This document shows positions 1-8,394 of a stretch of 36,226 nt of DNA, one piece after another. Position numbers and translations under genes: made by a program. Source of the stretch: Nocardiopsis endophytica (GTDB taxonomy: Bacteria > Actinomycetota > Actinomycetes > Streptosporangiales > Streptosporangiaceae). Within the stretch, counting starts at the first letter, position 1. Each line of letters opens with the position of its first letter. Location: the NCBI RefSeq assembly GCF_027706725.1, contig NZ_JAQFWQ010000075.1, forward strand, positions 1 to 36,226. The letters are read 5' to 3'. Under the pieces are notes generated by a model, which searched no databases, was not told where the DNA came from, and worked only from the letters and a program-made list of their open reading frames with translations.

Positions 1-1050
1 GCGTTCATCGCGATACCAGAACGGGATTCGGTGCCGAGAGGGGTCCAAACGGCACTCTGGGGCCGTTTGCCGCGCCCGGTGTCACCGCGTGTAGTCGATA
101 TCGGGTCCACGGGAGCCCCGGTGGCCCGGCGCGGGCGTCCGGACGGCCGCGCCCTCGTGGCCGCGCACCTCAAGAACATCCCGATGTGGCATGAATCGGG
201 CATTCCGTTGGCAGAACACGTTCTGGTCTCGCCGGGTTCGTCGCCCGGGGGCGCCCAGGGGTGTCGCGGAGCGCGCTTCCCGTCCCCTCCCGCGCGTAAC
301 GGGGAGTGTTCGCCCAGGTCACGGGGGTGCGGGGTTCGCTGGACGGGAGCGGCGGCCGCCCCGGGGCGACGGAGTCCACGCCCCCGCCCGGCCCGCCGCC
401 CGGCCTGGGCCGTGAGTGGGGTACCAGCTGGGCCGCCCGCCGACCCGGACCACAAGGAACCCGCCACCCGGCAGGCAGGGCCGGGGAACCGCCCCGCTTG
501 TGCCGTCGCCGCCCTTTACGGTGACCATCCGCGCGCCCGACGGCCGACAGCGCTGCCGGGCGGGCCGCTGACCTGCGTCGTCGCCGCTCGCACTGCACGC
601 ACGCAAGGGGAGGCGCGCCCGCCTCCCCTTGCGGACGCGCCTCCTTTAGGGGGAACGCCGTGCGGCGTTCCCTCGGTTACCGGTCGGTTCGGGGGGTCGC
701 CCCCACCGGGGGCCAGAGGACCCTCCCGCTCGACGAGCCGGCAACCCTTCACCGGGACGGAACCCGGTGGCGGCCGGTCCGCGCGCTCCCGCCCCCTCAA
801 ACGGGGCGCCGCAGGCCGGCCTGCCGCCGGTGCAGGGCCCCGCCCCCTCTACGGGGCCGCATGCACCGGCGGCGCCTGGATCAGACGGCGGCCATGGTGC
901 ACCCCGCATCGGTGGTTCCGGACGGTGCCGAGGACGCGGGCCGCGCGTGCGGCCTGGCGCGCATGCGCAGTCTCGACCGTGTGCACAGGGAGCACGGCGC
1001 GCCCGGCTCGGACCGGTGGGCGGGGACGGGGTCGGGAACGGTGTGGGTGG
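1..1050. other. gene-free left flank
   Basis: No reading frame here has a convincing start, ribosome binding site or recognisable protein; the open frames on both strands look like low-complexity Arg/Pro/Gly readings of GC-rich DNA. A short inverted repeat (CAAACGGC at 46-53, GCCGTTTG at 62-69) could be a hairpin or terminator. The right third holds a cluster of strong hairpins, described separately. The region lies downstream of the leftward gene that ends at 1051. Confidence 0.5.
602..872. repeat. array of seven GC-rich hairpins
   Basis: Successive inverted repeats: 602-614/621-633 (13-bp perfect stem, 6-nt loop), 651-672 (GGGAACGCC arms), 692-704 (G5/C5), 750-769 (CACCGGG arms), 791-807 (GCCCC arms), 811-824 (GCAGGCC palindrome) and 824-834/862-872 (11-bp stem enclosing a 7-bp stem at 836-842/852-858 with a C-rich loop). 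No gene overlaps them. It could be a structured noncoding RNA, stacked terminators or a folded DNA element. The strand cannot be decided from the sequence. Confidence 0.55.
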
Positions 1051-1803
1051 TCATGTGGAGAGGGGCCTTCCGATGTCGTCCAACAGGGCGCGCGCTTCGC
1101 GCTCGGTCTCCGGGAGCGGCACGGTCCACAGCTCCGCGCCGTGCTCCCGGCAGAGGTTCTCGCGCAGGTGGCGGGTGTGCTCCGCCAGCTCCGGGCCCTC
1201 CGGGGCCAGCACCGCCAGCCGGGTTCTGCTCAGCAGCGCCAGGGACTCCCCCGAGCTGAAGGACCGGCTCAGCTCGTGGCCGAGCACGATCAGCTGGGCG
1301 GTGCGGCGCCACGGGTCGGCCCGCTGCTCCAGGGCGACCACCACCAGCCGGTGCCGCGCCGCCGCGCCCGCCCCCGAACCGGCCCCCCGGTACAGCTCGC
1401 CGATCCGGGTGTGCAGGTAGGCGGCGGTCGCCAGGCCGGTCAGCGGGTCCTGGCAGTCGTCGGGCGACCGCCCGCCGTCCACCCACCCCTCGGCCAGCGC
1501 CCGCAGCAGCGGCAGCGGCACGCCGTCCCAGCCGAGCACCTCGCCCAGCGAGGACAGGTCGGCCATGGCCGCGCCGATCCCCACGCCCGAGCGGGCCCGC
1601 GCCTGGCCGAACCGGAAGCAGCCCGGCGCCAGGTCGTCCCCGCCCGCCGCCGCCTCGCAGATCTGGTCCACCACCGGGGTCCACCAGTCGTCCGGCGGAT
1701 CCCAGCCGTTCTTCCGGCTCCGCCGGCTCCACAGGCTGCGCAGCCTGCGGCGCTCGGCCGGGTCACTCACCCGCCCGGGCCCGTCCCGTCCACATGCCTC
1801 CAT
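1051..1803 (-). CDS. degenerate GGDEF-like protein
   Basis: A 250-residue cytoplasmic protein. Residues 119-124 read DPLTGL, the hallmark entry motif of GGDEF (diguanylate cyclase) domains, followed by a helix and a hydrophobic strand (RLVVVALEQ, near 152-160). Where GGDEF itself should fall, the sequence reads SRTRL (about 192-196), so cyclase activity is unlikely and any role is probably as a fold or c-di-GMP-related sensor. The N-terminal ~115 residues match nothing I recognise. The start at 1803 is chosen for GGGAG about 8 nt upstream; an in-frame GTG at 1767 is an alternative. It is transcribed divergently from the membrane sigma factor gene at 2071, so the two may share a control region. 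The family call is moderate; function unknown. Confidence 0.6.
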   Translation of the reverse strand: MEACGRDGPGRVSDPAERRRLRSLWSRRSRKNGWDPPDDWWTPVVDQICEAAAGGDDLAPGCFRFGQARARSGVGIGAAMADLSSLGEVLGWDGVPLPLLRALAEGWVDGGRSPDDCQDPLTGLATAAYLHTRIGELYRGAGSGAGAAARHRLVVVALEQRADPWRRTAQLIVLGHELSRSFSSGESLALLSRTRLAVLAPEGPELAEHTRHLRENLCREHGAELWTVPLPETEREARALLDDIGRPLST

Positions 1804-2070
1804 CGCTGAAGCTCCCGTCGTCGTCCGCGTTCCGGCGCCCTCCGGCAGGGCCCACGCCCCCGTTGCGGTGGGCCCCACCGGTGCGCCTTCACCCCTAATC
1901 ACGGACTCGGGTGGCGGCTATGACGCGATTGCGGGATATTTTTTTCGGCTTTCTTTCGCGGGGCGATCGGCGGGGAGGGGAGCGCGGCGGAGGGGCCGCG
2001 CCGGATCGCCCGCCCCGCGGGCGATGCACGGAACACGCGGACGCCGGGGACCGGCGGGAGGGGCGGGTGC
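1804..2070. promoter_or_regulatory. divergent control region of the GGDEF-like and sigma genes
   Basis: This 267-bp divergent spacer contains a run of seven T at 1939-1945 inside otherwise GC-rich DNA, a likely flexible or curved promoter segment. I cannot assign unambiguous -35/-10 boxes on either strand. A GGAGGGG ribosome binding site sits just before the ATG at 2071. Autoregulation by the encoded sigma factor is a reasonable but untested idea. Confidence 0.35.
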
Positions 2071-4959
2071 ATGGCGGACGCTCGGGGTGAGCACACCGAG
2101 TTGCTGGCCGGAGACGATGAGTTGCTGGACCGTGTGCGGGCCGGCGATACCGGCGCCTTCGGCACGCTGTGGGAGCGGCACGTCGACGCCGCGCGCGGTC
2201 TGGCGCGCCAGCTCGTCCGGGGCGAGGCAGAGGTGGACGACGCGGTCGCCGACGCCTTCGCGCGCGTCCTGGACGTGCTGCAGCGCGGCGGCGGACCCTC
2301 GGCCGGGTTCCGCCCGTACCTGCTCACCGCGCTCCGGCACTGCGTCTACGACCGGGGCCGCAAGGACAAGCGGCAGGTCGTCACCGACGACATGGAGCGC
2401 TTCGACAGCGGGGAGCCGTTCGTCGACCCGGCGCTGGAGGGGCTGGAGCGGTCGCTGATCGCGCGCGCGTTCCTGTCGCTGCGCCCGGACTGGCAGTCGG
2501 TGCTCTGGTACACCGAGATCGAGGGGCTGGGCCCGGCCGAGGCCGCCGGGTACCTGGGCAAGGACCCGGGCAGCGTGGCCGCGATGGCCTACCGGGCCCG
2601 TGAGGGGCTGCGCCGCGCCTACCTCCAGATGCACCTGGCGGGCGGCGCCCCGGCCGAGAGCTGCCGCCCGGCCTTGGAGCTGCTCGGCGGCTACGTGCGC
2701 GGCGGGCTGGCCAAACGGGACACCGCGGTGGTCGAGCGCCACCTGGACGACTGCGCGCAGTGCCGGGAGGTCTGCGCGGAGCTGATGGACGTCAACGTCG
2801 GGCTGCGCGGGCTGGTGCTGCCGCTCATCGCGGGCCCCGCCGCCGCCGGGTACCTGGCGAGCCTGCCCGCCGGCGCCCTGTCCGGCGGCTGGTGGACCCG
2901 GATGTCCAAGGGGCAGCAGCAGGCCACCGCCGCGGGTACGGCCGCGACCGCCGTCGCCGCGGCGGTCGCCCTGGCCCTGGTCGGCGCCGAGGAACCGCTC
3001 CCGCCGCCCGGGTCGCCGCCCCCGGCCGCGGCGCCGCCCGCCGACGACCCGCCGCAGGAGGCCCCGCCCGAGGCCGACCCGCCCCAGGACCCGCCGCAGG
3101 ATCCACCGGCCGATCCGCCCGAGGATCCGCCGGACGAGGAGGACCCCCCGCCGGACCCGGCCGATCCGCCCGAGGAGGACGAGCCCGCTCCGGACGAGCC
3201 CGACCCCGAGGACCCCCCGGTGCCGGACGAGCCGGGCCGTCCCGCGTTCGCCGCCCAGGTCGACCCGGTCGGGTCGCTGGTGCCGGGCCGCCCCGGCATC
3301 GTGGTGATGAGCGTGGCCAACGAGGGCGACCCCGCCGAGGACGACGTGATCGCCGACATCCTCCTCCCGGACGGGGTGTCCTTCGGCGAGGGCGGCGGCC
3401 CCGGCAACACGGTCCCGTTCGCGCCCGGCGAGGACGGGTGGAGCTGCACGCCCAGCGACCGGGGCGCGCGCTGCGTCCGCTCGGGCCTGGACGCGGGGGA
3501 GAGCACCACCGAGTACCTCGACGTCGATGTGGACGGGGGCGCCCAGGCCGGCGACCCGCCCCGCATCCGGGTGTCGTCCGGCGGCGAGAGCGTGTCGGCC
3601 GGCGGGACGTACGGCGTCGACCCGGAGGGGACTCCGGCCCGGTACGCCACCGCCGGGCGCGTGCGCGTGGAGAGCGTCGGCAATGCGCTGCTGACCTGCG
3701 AGGACCCGGAGCCGCCCGAGGACGATCACGACCACGACCACGGGCACGACCACGACGGCTGGCCCTGGTGGCCCGGTGTCGTCGGCGGAGGCCACGGCCA
3801 CGACTACGGGCACGGCCACGACAACGGCCACGGCCATGGAGTCGGACACGACGGACACGACGGCCAGGGCGCCGCGCCCCCCGCCGACGAGCGCCCGGCC
3901 CCCGTCGCCCTCGACCTCCCGGACGCCCCCGAAGGCCCCGCCGGCCCCGACGGCTCGGAGGGCCCCGAGCTCCCCGGCGCACCGGAGGCGCCCGAGCCCC
4001 CGTCGTCGTCGGCCCCCGCGCCCCCGGAGGGGCCCAAGAAGCCGGAGGCCCCCGAGGCGCCCTCTCCGGAGAAACCGGAGAAGCCCGAGGCGCCCGACCC
4101 CGAGACCCCCGAACCGCCCGAACACCCCGAGGAGCCCGAGCCCCCCGAGCCGGAGCCCGGCCCGTGCTCCGAGGCCCAGCAGCGCAAGGGCGACCAGCGC
4201 GACAACGACCTGTGGGACATGGTCCCGCTCGACCTGGACTCCGACCCCGCCACCCGCACCTCCAGCTCGGCCCGCTGGACGCTGCCCTCCGGCGGGTCGG
4301 TCCGCTGGGCCGGGCTGTACTTCTCCGGCGTCGGCGACCCCGGGACCGCCTCCGCGCGGATCAAGGGGCCCGGCTCCTCCTCCTACACCGAGGTCGCCGC
4401 GTCCGACGTGCGCACCGCCGAGCTGCCCGGCTACACCGCCTACCACGCGTTCGCCGACGTCACCTCCCAGGTGCGGGCGGGCGGAGGCGGCGAGTGGTGG
4501 GTCGCCGACGTGCCCGGGAAGGAGGGCGTGAGCACCTATGCCGGGTGGAGCCTGGTCGTCGTCCTGGAGGACCCCTCCGAACGGTTCAACCAGGCCATGG
4601 TGCTCGACGACGCCGCCGCGGTCTTCCACGGCGGCGGGGTGCGCTTCCCCCTCGCCGGGCTGCTGCCCGCCGCCGTCTCCGGCACCGTCGACGTCGTCGC
4701 CTGGGAGGGCGACGCCGACCTCCCCGGCGACCGGGTGCTGCTGAACGGGTCGCCGCTCACCCCCTCCGGGGGCGACCGCGACCCGGACAACGCCTTCGCC
4801 GGCCACGCCCGCGGCGGCATCGGGCCGCCCCTGGCCTTCGGCACCGACGTGGTCCGGTTCCCGGCCCGGCTGCCGCGCGACCCCGAGGTCCGCATCGAGA
4901 CCGAAGGGGACGCGGTGCTTGCCGGGGTGGTCGCGGTGACGGCACCGATGCGCACCTGA
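2071..4959 (+). CDS. membrane-anchored ECF sigma factor fused to zinc-finger anti-sigma and surface domains
   Basis: A 962-residue protein. Residues ~12-105 form sigma-70 region 2 and ~129-188 form region 4 with its helix-turn-helix. A zinc-finger anti-sigma motif follows (H224, C228, C231: HxxxCxxC). One transmembrane helix lies near 287-307, so the N-terminal sigma part should be cytoplasmic and the rest outside. The outer part has a Pro/Asp/Glu-rich stalk (~310-390), a DUF11-like beta domain (~391-545), a His/Asp/Gly-rich patch (~552-600), a second Pro/Glu-rich stalk (~610-705) and a C-terminal beta domain (~710-962) resembling surface domains of the DUF3344 type. Sigma factors with zinc-finger/TM extensions (ECF52/53-like) are known in actinobacteria. 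Here one chain would sense outside conditions and direct transcription, perhaps after proteolysis. The ATG is preceded by GGAGGGG. Fusion architecture is clear; ligand and targets unknown. Confidence 0.85.
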   Translation: MADARGEHTELLAGDDELLDRVRAGDTGAFGTLWERHVDAARGLARQLVRGEAEVDDAVADAFARVLDVLQRGGGPSAGFRPYLLTALRHCVYDRGRKDKRQVVTDDMERFDSGEPFVDPALEGLERSLIARAFLSLRPDWQSVLWYTEIEGLGPAEAAGYLGKDPGSVAAMAYRAREGLRRAYLQMHLAGGAPAESCRPALELLGGYVRGGLAKRDTAVVERHLDDCAQCREVCAELMDVNVGLRGLVLPLIAGPAAAGYLASLPAGALSGGWWTRMSKGQQQATAAGTAATAVAAAVALALVGAEEPLPPPGSPPPAAAPPADDPPQEAPPEADPPQDPPQDPPADPPEDPPDEEDPPPDPADPPEEDEPAPDEPDPEDPPVPDEPGRPAFAAQVDPVGSLVPGRPGIVVMSVANEGDPAEDDVIADILLPDGVSFGEGGGPGNTVPFAPGEDGWSCTPSDRGARCVRSGLDAGESTTEYLDVDVDGGAQAGDPPRIRVSSGGESVSAGGTYGVDPEGTPARYATAGRVRVESVGNALLTCEDPEPPEDDHDHDHGHDHDGWPWWPGVVGGGHGHDYGHGHDNGHGHGVGHDGHDGQGAAPPADERPAPVALDLPDAPEGPAGPDGSEGPELPGAPEAPEPPSSSAPAPPEGPKKPEAPEAPSPEKPEKPEAPDPETPEPPEHPEEPEPPEPEPGPCSEAQQRKGDQRDNDLWDMVPLDLDSDPATRTSSSARWTLPSGGSVRWAGLYFSGVGDPGTASARIKGPGSSSYTEVAASDVRTAELPGYTAYHAFADVTSQVRAGGGGEWWVADVPGKEGVSTYAGWSLVVVLEDPSERFNQAMVLDDAAAVFHGGGVRFPLAGLLPAAVSGTVDVVAWEGDADLPGDRVLLNGSPLTPSGGDRDPDNAFAGHARGGIGPPLAFGTDVVRFPARLPRDPEVRIETEGDAVLAGVVAVTAPMRT

Positions 4960-5187
4960 CCGGCCCGCCGCCTCCTTCGCACCGCCTCTGACGAGGGACG
5001 ACGCGCGCCGACCGGTGTCCGCGGCGGACCGGCTGTGGCGCCCCGCACGCAAACCGACACAGACTTGGCTAGGCTGTGGGCGGCCTGTCCATCGGCCGGG
5101 AGCCGAACACAGGCCGGTACTTCGCGGAGCGGCCCGGTGCGCATCAGCCGCTCCGGGCGGCTGGACCTTGGGAAGGGGCGGTGTCGC

Positions 5188-6972
5188 GTGGATCGCTGCG
5201 CGCTGTTCGTTGACGCCGGCTACCTCCTCGCCGACGGCGCGATGGCTGTACACGGAACCCGCAACCGCGACTCCGTGTCCTGGGACTACGCAGGACTCGC
5301 CCGGCTCCTGGAGGAGGTGGCCCGGGACCGTACGGGGCTGCCCCTGCTGCGGTGCTACTGGTATGAGGCGACGGCCGACGGCCGCCGCACCCAGGAGCAG
5401 GACGGGATCGCGGACATCCCCGGGATCAAGTTCCGAGCCGCGCGCATCCGTCCGGGCAGACGGGAGGGCGTCGAGAGCTATGTGCAAAGAGACCTGACCA
5501 CCCTGGCCCGCACCGGCACCCTGTGCGAGGCGGTGCTGGTCAGCGGTGACGAGGACATGGCCCAGGTGGTGGCCGACGTCCAGGACATGGGTGTGCGCGT
5601 CACCGTCGTGCACGTGTCCGTCGAGGGCAACTGGACCATCTCGCGGGCGCTGCGCCGCGAGTGCGACGACCTCATCGAGATCGGCGCCGGGCACCTGCGG
5701 CCCTACGTGAACCTGCTCTCCGGCGCGGGGACGAGCGAGCCCTCGGCCGCCGAGACCACCGCGCCGCTGTCCAACGGCCCACTGTCCAACGGGCACGCCC
5801 GCTCGGCCCCCGAGACCGAGCGGCACCCGGTGGAGGCCCACCCCGCCTCGACGCGGGTGGAGCCGGCCGTCCAGCAGAGCGGCGGCATGGAGGCGGTGCT
5901 GGCGGCCACCGGCGCCCAGCAGGCGATGGGCGGCAGCGCCATGGACCAGCTCCGGGCCATGCGCCAGACGCTGGACCGGCAGCGCGGCGGCGACCAGCTC
6001 GCCCCGCAGACCGGGCCGGACGCGCCCCGGCAGAACACCTCCGGGCCGATCGACGTCAACGGGTTCCCGACCGGGCCGCGCGCCTCGCATGCCGCGCCGC
6101 CGCGGCAGCAGCCCCCGGCGCCGCCCGCGGCCCCCGCCACGGGCCCGCAGCCGTCGATGGGCCCCCAGCACGGCACCGGACCGCAGCCCGCCATGGGCGC
6201 GCAGCCGGGCACCGGCCCGCAGCACGGCGCCCCGGCCCACCCGGGGACCGGCCCGCAGCCGCCCGTGCACCCCGGCCCGGCGGCCGGTCCCGGCCACACC
6301 GGGCCCACCGGACACTCGGGCCACACCGGTCCCGTGGGACACGCGGGCCACACCGGACACGCAGGGCACGCCGGCCACACCGGTCAGCAGCCCTCCTTCG
6401 CCCCGGACGGCTACGGCGCACCGCAGCAGCGGCCGGCGCCGCCGCAGCCGCCCTACGAACGGGAGGCGCCGCCCGGCGCCGCGCCGCCCGATCCGCGGTA
6501 TGGGCCCACCACCGGGGAGAACCCCGGGTTCGGAGGTGGCACCGGGCCAAACCCTATTTTTGGGGCCAGTACGGAGGCTGACTCCCCGCAGGGGAGCGGC
6601 ACGGGGGGACCGCATGGGCCCCCGGACGGCGGTACTGGCCCCCGGCCCCGACCGAGGGTCCAGCATGGGCCCTACACCGATCCGACCCCCAGCGCGGACT
6701 TCGCCCGCGCCGGGGCGTCGGTCGCGCGCACCATCGAGGACGCGGTGAATGTCGCGCGCCAGGAGGGGAACGACTTCGCCGAGTCCATCGCGCGCGACGC
6801 GCCCGTCCTGTGGCTGGAGGCGGTGCTCGTCCGCCGTCCCCGGATGCCCTCCGACCTGGAGGCGCGGCTGTTGCAGGGGTCGGCGCTGCCGATCGACTTC
6901 CTGCTGCGCGACGAGGTCCGTGAGGCGCTGCGGCAGGGCTTCTGGGAGGCGCTGGAGCGCCACCGGGAATGA
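5188..6972 (+). CDS. NYN-domain (PIN-like) protein, putative RNase
   Basis: A 594-residue protein. Residues 1-~165 form a NYN/LabA-type PIN-fold domain: FVDAGYLL carries acidic residue D9, and SGDEDM carries D121 and D123, as expected for metal-dependent nuclease sites. The middle (~190-500) is low-complexity Pro/Gly/His/Gln sequence with a collagen-like run of GHTG/GHAG units near 369-399. The C-terminal ~80 residues are again ordered and helical. The start is GTG 5188, with GGAAGGGG at about 5170-5177; the frame is open upstream but not protein-like. The TPR gene follows within 42 bp and is probably co-transcribed. RNA cleavage is inferred from the fold only. Confidence 0.8.
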   Translation: MDRCALFVDAGYLLADGAMAVHGTRNRDSVSWDYAGLARLLEEVARDRTGLPLLRCYWYEATADGRRTQEQDGIADIPGIKFRAARIRPGRREGVESYVQRDLTTLARTGTLCEAVLVSGDEDMAQVVADVQDMGVRVTVVHVSVEGNWTISRALRRECDDLIEIGAGHLRPYVNLLSGAGTSEPSAAETTAPLSNGPLSNGHARSAPETERHPVEAHPASTRVEPAVQQSGGMEAVLAATGAQQAMGGSAMDQLRAMRQTLDRQRGGDQLAPQTGPDAPRQNTSGPIDVNGFPTGPRASHAAPPRQQPPAPPAAPATGPQPSMGPQHGTGPQPAMGAQPGTGPQHGAPAHPGTGPQPPVHPGPAAGPGHTGPTGHSGHTGPVGHAGHTGHAGHAGHTGQQPSFAPDGYGAPQQRPAPPQPPYEREAPPGAAPPDPRYGPTTGENPGFGGGTGPNPIFGASTEADSPQGSGTGGPHGPPDGGTGPRPRPRVQHGPYTDPTPSADFARAGASVARTIEDAVNVARQEGNDFAESIARDAPVLWLEAVLVRRPRMPSDLEARLLQGSALPIDFLLRDEVREALRQGFWEALERHRE

Positions 6973-7013
6973 CCGGGCGCTGCGGGGGCGGCGACGAGCG
7001 AGGGAGGCCGACA

Positions 7014-7565
7014 GTGACCCGAGTGACCACGGCCGATCTGGACCGCCTGGAGTTCCGGGCCGTCCAGTCCGGCGACCATGCCGACGTGGCGCGGGAGCTC
7101 CTCGGGCTGGCCAACAGCGTCGACGCGGACAGCGAGGTCTCACGCGCCGAACTGTTCGTGCGCGCCGGGGAGCAGTGGGAGATGGCCCAGGAGTTCGACC
7201 GCGCCGCCCGCTCCTACCAGCGCGCGATCGACGACGGCGGAACGACCGTCATCGACGCCCGCGCCCTGCAGGCAGGAGCCCTGCTGGAGCTGGACGACAT
7301 GGACGGCGCCGGGGCCCGCCTGGAGCAGCTCCGCGCCGAGGGGCCGCGGAACCTGCCCACCTACATCCACCTCGCCGAGACGCTGCAGGCGCACGGCGAC
7401 CTGAAGGGCGCGCACACCTGGGCGACGCTGGGGGTGGAGCGCTTCCGGCACCAGGACGTGTCGCCGTACGTGCACGACCTGCTGATGGAGCTGCTGCGGG
7501 TCCGCTTCCGGATCCGCGTCGACCTGGGCCTGGACGAGGACGCCCTGGACCGCATGCTCGACTGA
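7014..7565 (+). CDS. tetratricopeptide-repeat protein
   Basis: A 183-residue, helix-rich cytoplasmic protein. Pairs of helices such as AELFVRAGEQWEMAQEF and AARSYQRAIDDGG, then ARALQAGALLELDDMDGA, follow the TPR pattern of small residues at fixed spacing, giving about three repeats. TPRs mediate protein contacts, and the obvious partner is the NYN protein 41 bp upstream. GTG 7014 is chosen because AGGGAGG lies at 7001-7007; an ATG at 6969 overlaps the preceding stop but lacks a good site. The gene ends just before a 62-bp palindrome shared with the converging HAD gene. Confidence 0.75.
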   Translation: MTRVTTADLDRLEFRAVQSGDHADVARELLGLANSVDADSEVSRAELFVRAGEQWEMAQEFDRAARSYQRAIDDGGTTVIDARALQAGALLELDDMDGAGARLEQLRAEGPRNLPTYIHLAETLQAHGDLKGAHTWATLGVERFRHQDVSPYVHDLLMELLRVRFRIRVDLGLDEDALDRMLD

Positions 7566-7570
7566 CCCGC

Positions 7571-7632
7571 GTTGATCTCGGGAGAAGCGACGCTACCGGG
7601 CCGGTTGTAGCGTCCTTTTTCCCGAGATCAAC
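7571..7632. repeat. 62-bp palindromic element, copy 1 (likely bidirectional terminator)
   Basis: Outer arms GTTGATCTCGGG/CCCGAGATCAAC enclose an inner stem (GACGCTAC/GTAGCGTC) and a 10-nt loop. A T-rich stretch lies on the 3' side of the plus strand. It sits between convergent genes; the minus gene's stop codon begins at 7628, inside the last bases of the element. Inner pairing uses G.T wobbles that suit a plus-strand RNA better than a minus-strand RNA. Confidence 0.85.
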
Positions 7633-8281
7633 GAGATGGGAGGCCGCGCTCCAGCAGGGCGCGTCCGGTGCGGTAGGCCTCCGGGAGGCTGGTGCCCCGG
7701 TACGCGGCGGCGGCCAGGTGGGCGATGTGCGCGTCGCCGTTGACCGCGACCGTGTGCGCCAGGTGCCCGAACAGCGGCGCGTCGGACTTGGAGTCGCCGT
7801 AGGCGACGCAGTCCTCCGGGCGCACGCCCAGCGACGTGCGCACCTCCTCGGCGATGCGGACCTTGTCCTCGGGCGTCAGGATGCGCTCGGCGTCCGGCGG
7901 CGCGGGGAACGGCGGGGCCGGGAACGGTGTGGCGGCGATCCGGTCGAAGCCGAACACCGCCAGCCGCTCGGCGAAGAACGACGGCGACATGGTGATCACC
8001 AGGGAGTGCTCGCCGCGCCCGCGGATGTCGGCGCACACCTCGGCGATGCCCTCCAGGAAGGGCCCCGAGGCGAACGCCGTGTCGACGTGCGCCGGGGTCA
8101 GGTCCGCCCACACCCCGTACAGGGCGGTGGAGAAGCCGCGGGTGTCCAGCTCGCCAGAGGCGAAGCGGCGCTCCAGGTCGGCGATGGCCTCCTCGGTGCC
8201 GCTGGCGCGGGCGATCTCCAGGTTCGCGGTGCTCCCGGCGAGGAGGGTTCCGTCCATGTCGAAGATGTGCAGCCTCGTCAT
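7628..8281 (-). CDS. HAD-superfamily phosphatase (SerB-like)
   Basis: A 217-residue cytoplasmic hydrolase. Motif I is FDMDGTL with nucleophile D8 and acid/base D10. Motif II lies in VITMS, motif III lysine in EDKVRIAEE, and motif IV is GDSKSD. The helical cap inserted after motif I, and the overall length, fit the phosphoserine-phosphatase-like (HAD-IB) group; the substrate cannot be told from sequence. The start is the ATG at 8281, directly before MTRLHIFDMDG; only a weak AGGG precedes it. It converges on the TPR gene across palindrome copy 1 and diverges from the nrdAB regulatory region. Confidence 0.85.
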   Translation of the reverse strand: MTRLHIFDMDGTLLAGSTANLEIARASGTEEAIADLERRFASGELDTRGFSTALYGVWADLTPAHVDTAFASGPFLEGIAEVCADIRGRGEHSLVITMSPSFFAERLAVFGFDRIAATPFPAPPFPAPPDAERILTPEDKVRIAEEVRTSLGVRPEDCVAYGDSKSDAPLFGHLAHTVAVNGDAHIAHLAAAAYRGTSLPEAYRTGRALLERGLPSR

Positions 8282-8341
8282 CGATCGGAACCCTAACCGG
8301 TCGCACCGCCCGCGCGATCCACCCCCACCCCTCCTGTGACA

Positions 8342-8357
8342 CACGGCTATCTTGAGG
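8342..8357 (+). promoter_or_regulatory. candidate NrdR box 1 (weak half-site)
   Basis: Aligned to the NrdR box consensus (acaCwATATaTwGtgt), the right half TATCTTG fits and the left half is poor. Its centre is 32 bp from the better box at 8374, the three-turn spacing usual for tandem NrdR boxes. NrdR is the ATP/dATP-sensing repressor of RNR genes. Confidence 0.45.
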
Positions 8358-8373
8358 TGGTCGCAGCGGGGTG

Positions 8374-8389
8374 CCACTAGATGTAGAGT
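8374..8389 (+). promoter_or_regulatory. candidate NrdR box 2
   Basis: CCACTAGATGTAGAGT matches the 16-bp NrdR box at 12 positions, including the symmetric core C-W-A..A-T..T-W-G. TAGAGT at 8384-8389 could be the -10 box, so bound NrdR would block RNA polymerase. It lies just upstream of the cobalamin riboswitch of nrdAB. Confidence 0.6.
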
Positions 8390-8394
8390 CGCTC

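Noticed and set aside
602-872. Hairpin array as a CRISPR array or an integron attC set
   Set aside because: The stems differ from each other in sequence and spacing, with no repeated unit and no cas or integrase gene.
824-872. C-rich-loop hairpin as 6C RNA
   Set aside because: Only the C-rich loop resembles it; I cannot match the rest of the consensus by eye, so no RNA is called.
5035-5187. N-terminal extension of the NYN protein
   Set aside because: Not protein-like, and the GTG at 5188 has a good ribosome binding site directly before the PIN fold.
1918-7143. A 1741-codon open frame on the minus strand opposite the sigma factor and NYN genes
   Set aside because: It is a mirror of GC-rich codon bias. 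Its product is low-complexity Arg/Gly/Ala/Val sequence, whereas the plus-strand frames carry clear domains and ribosome binding sites.
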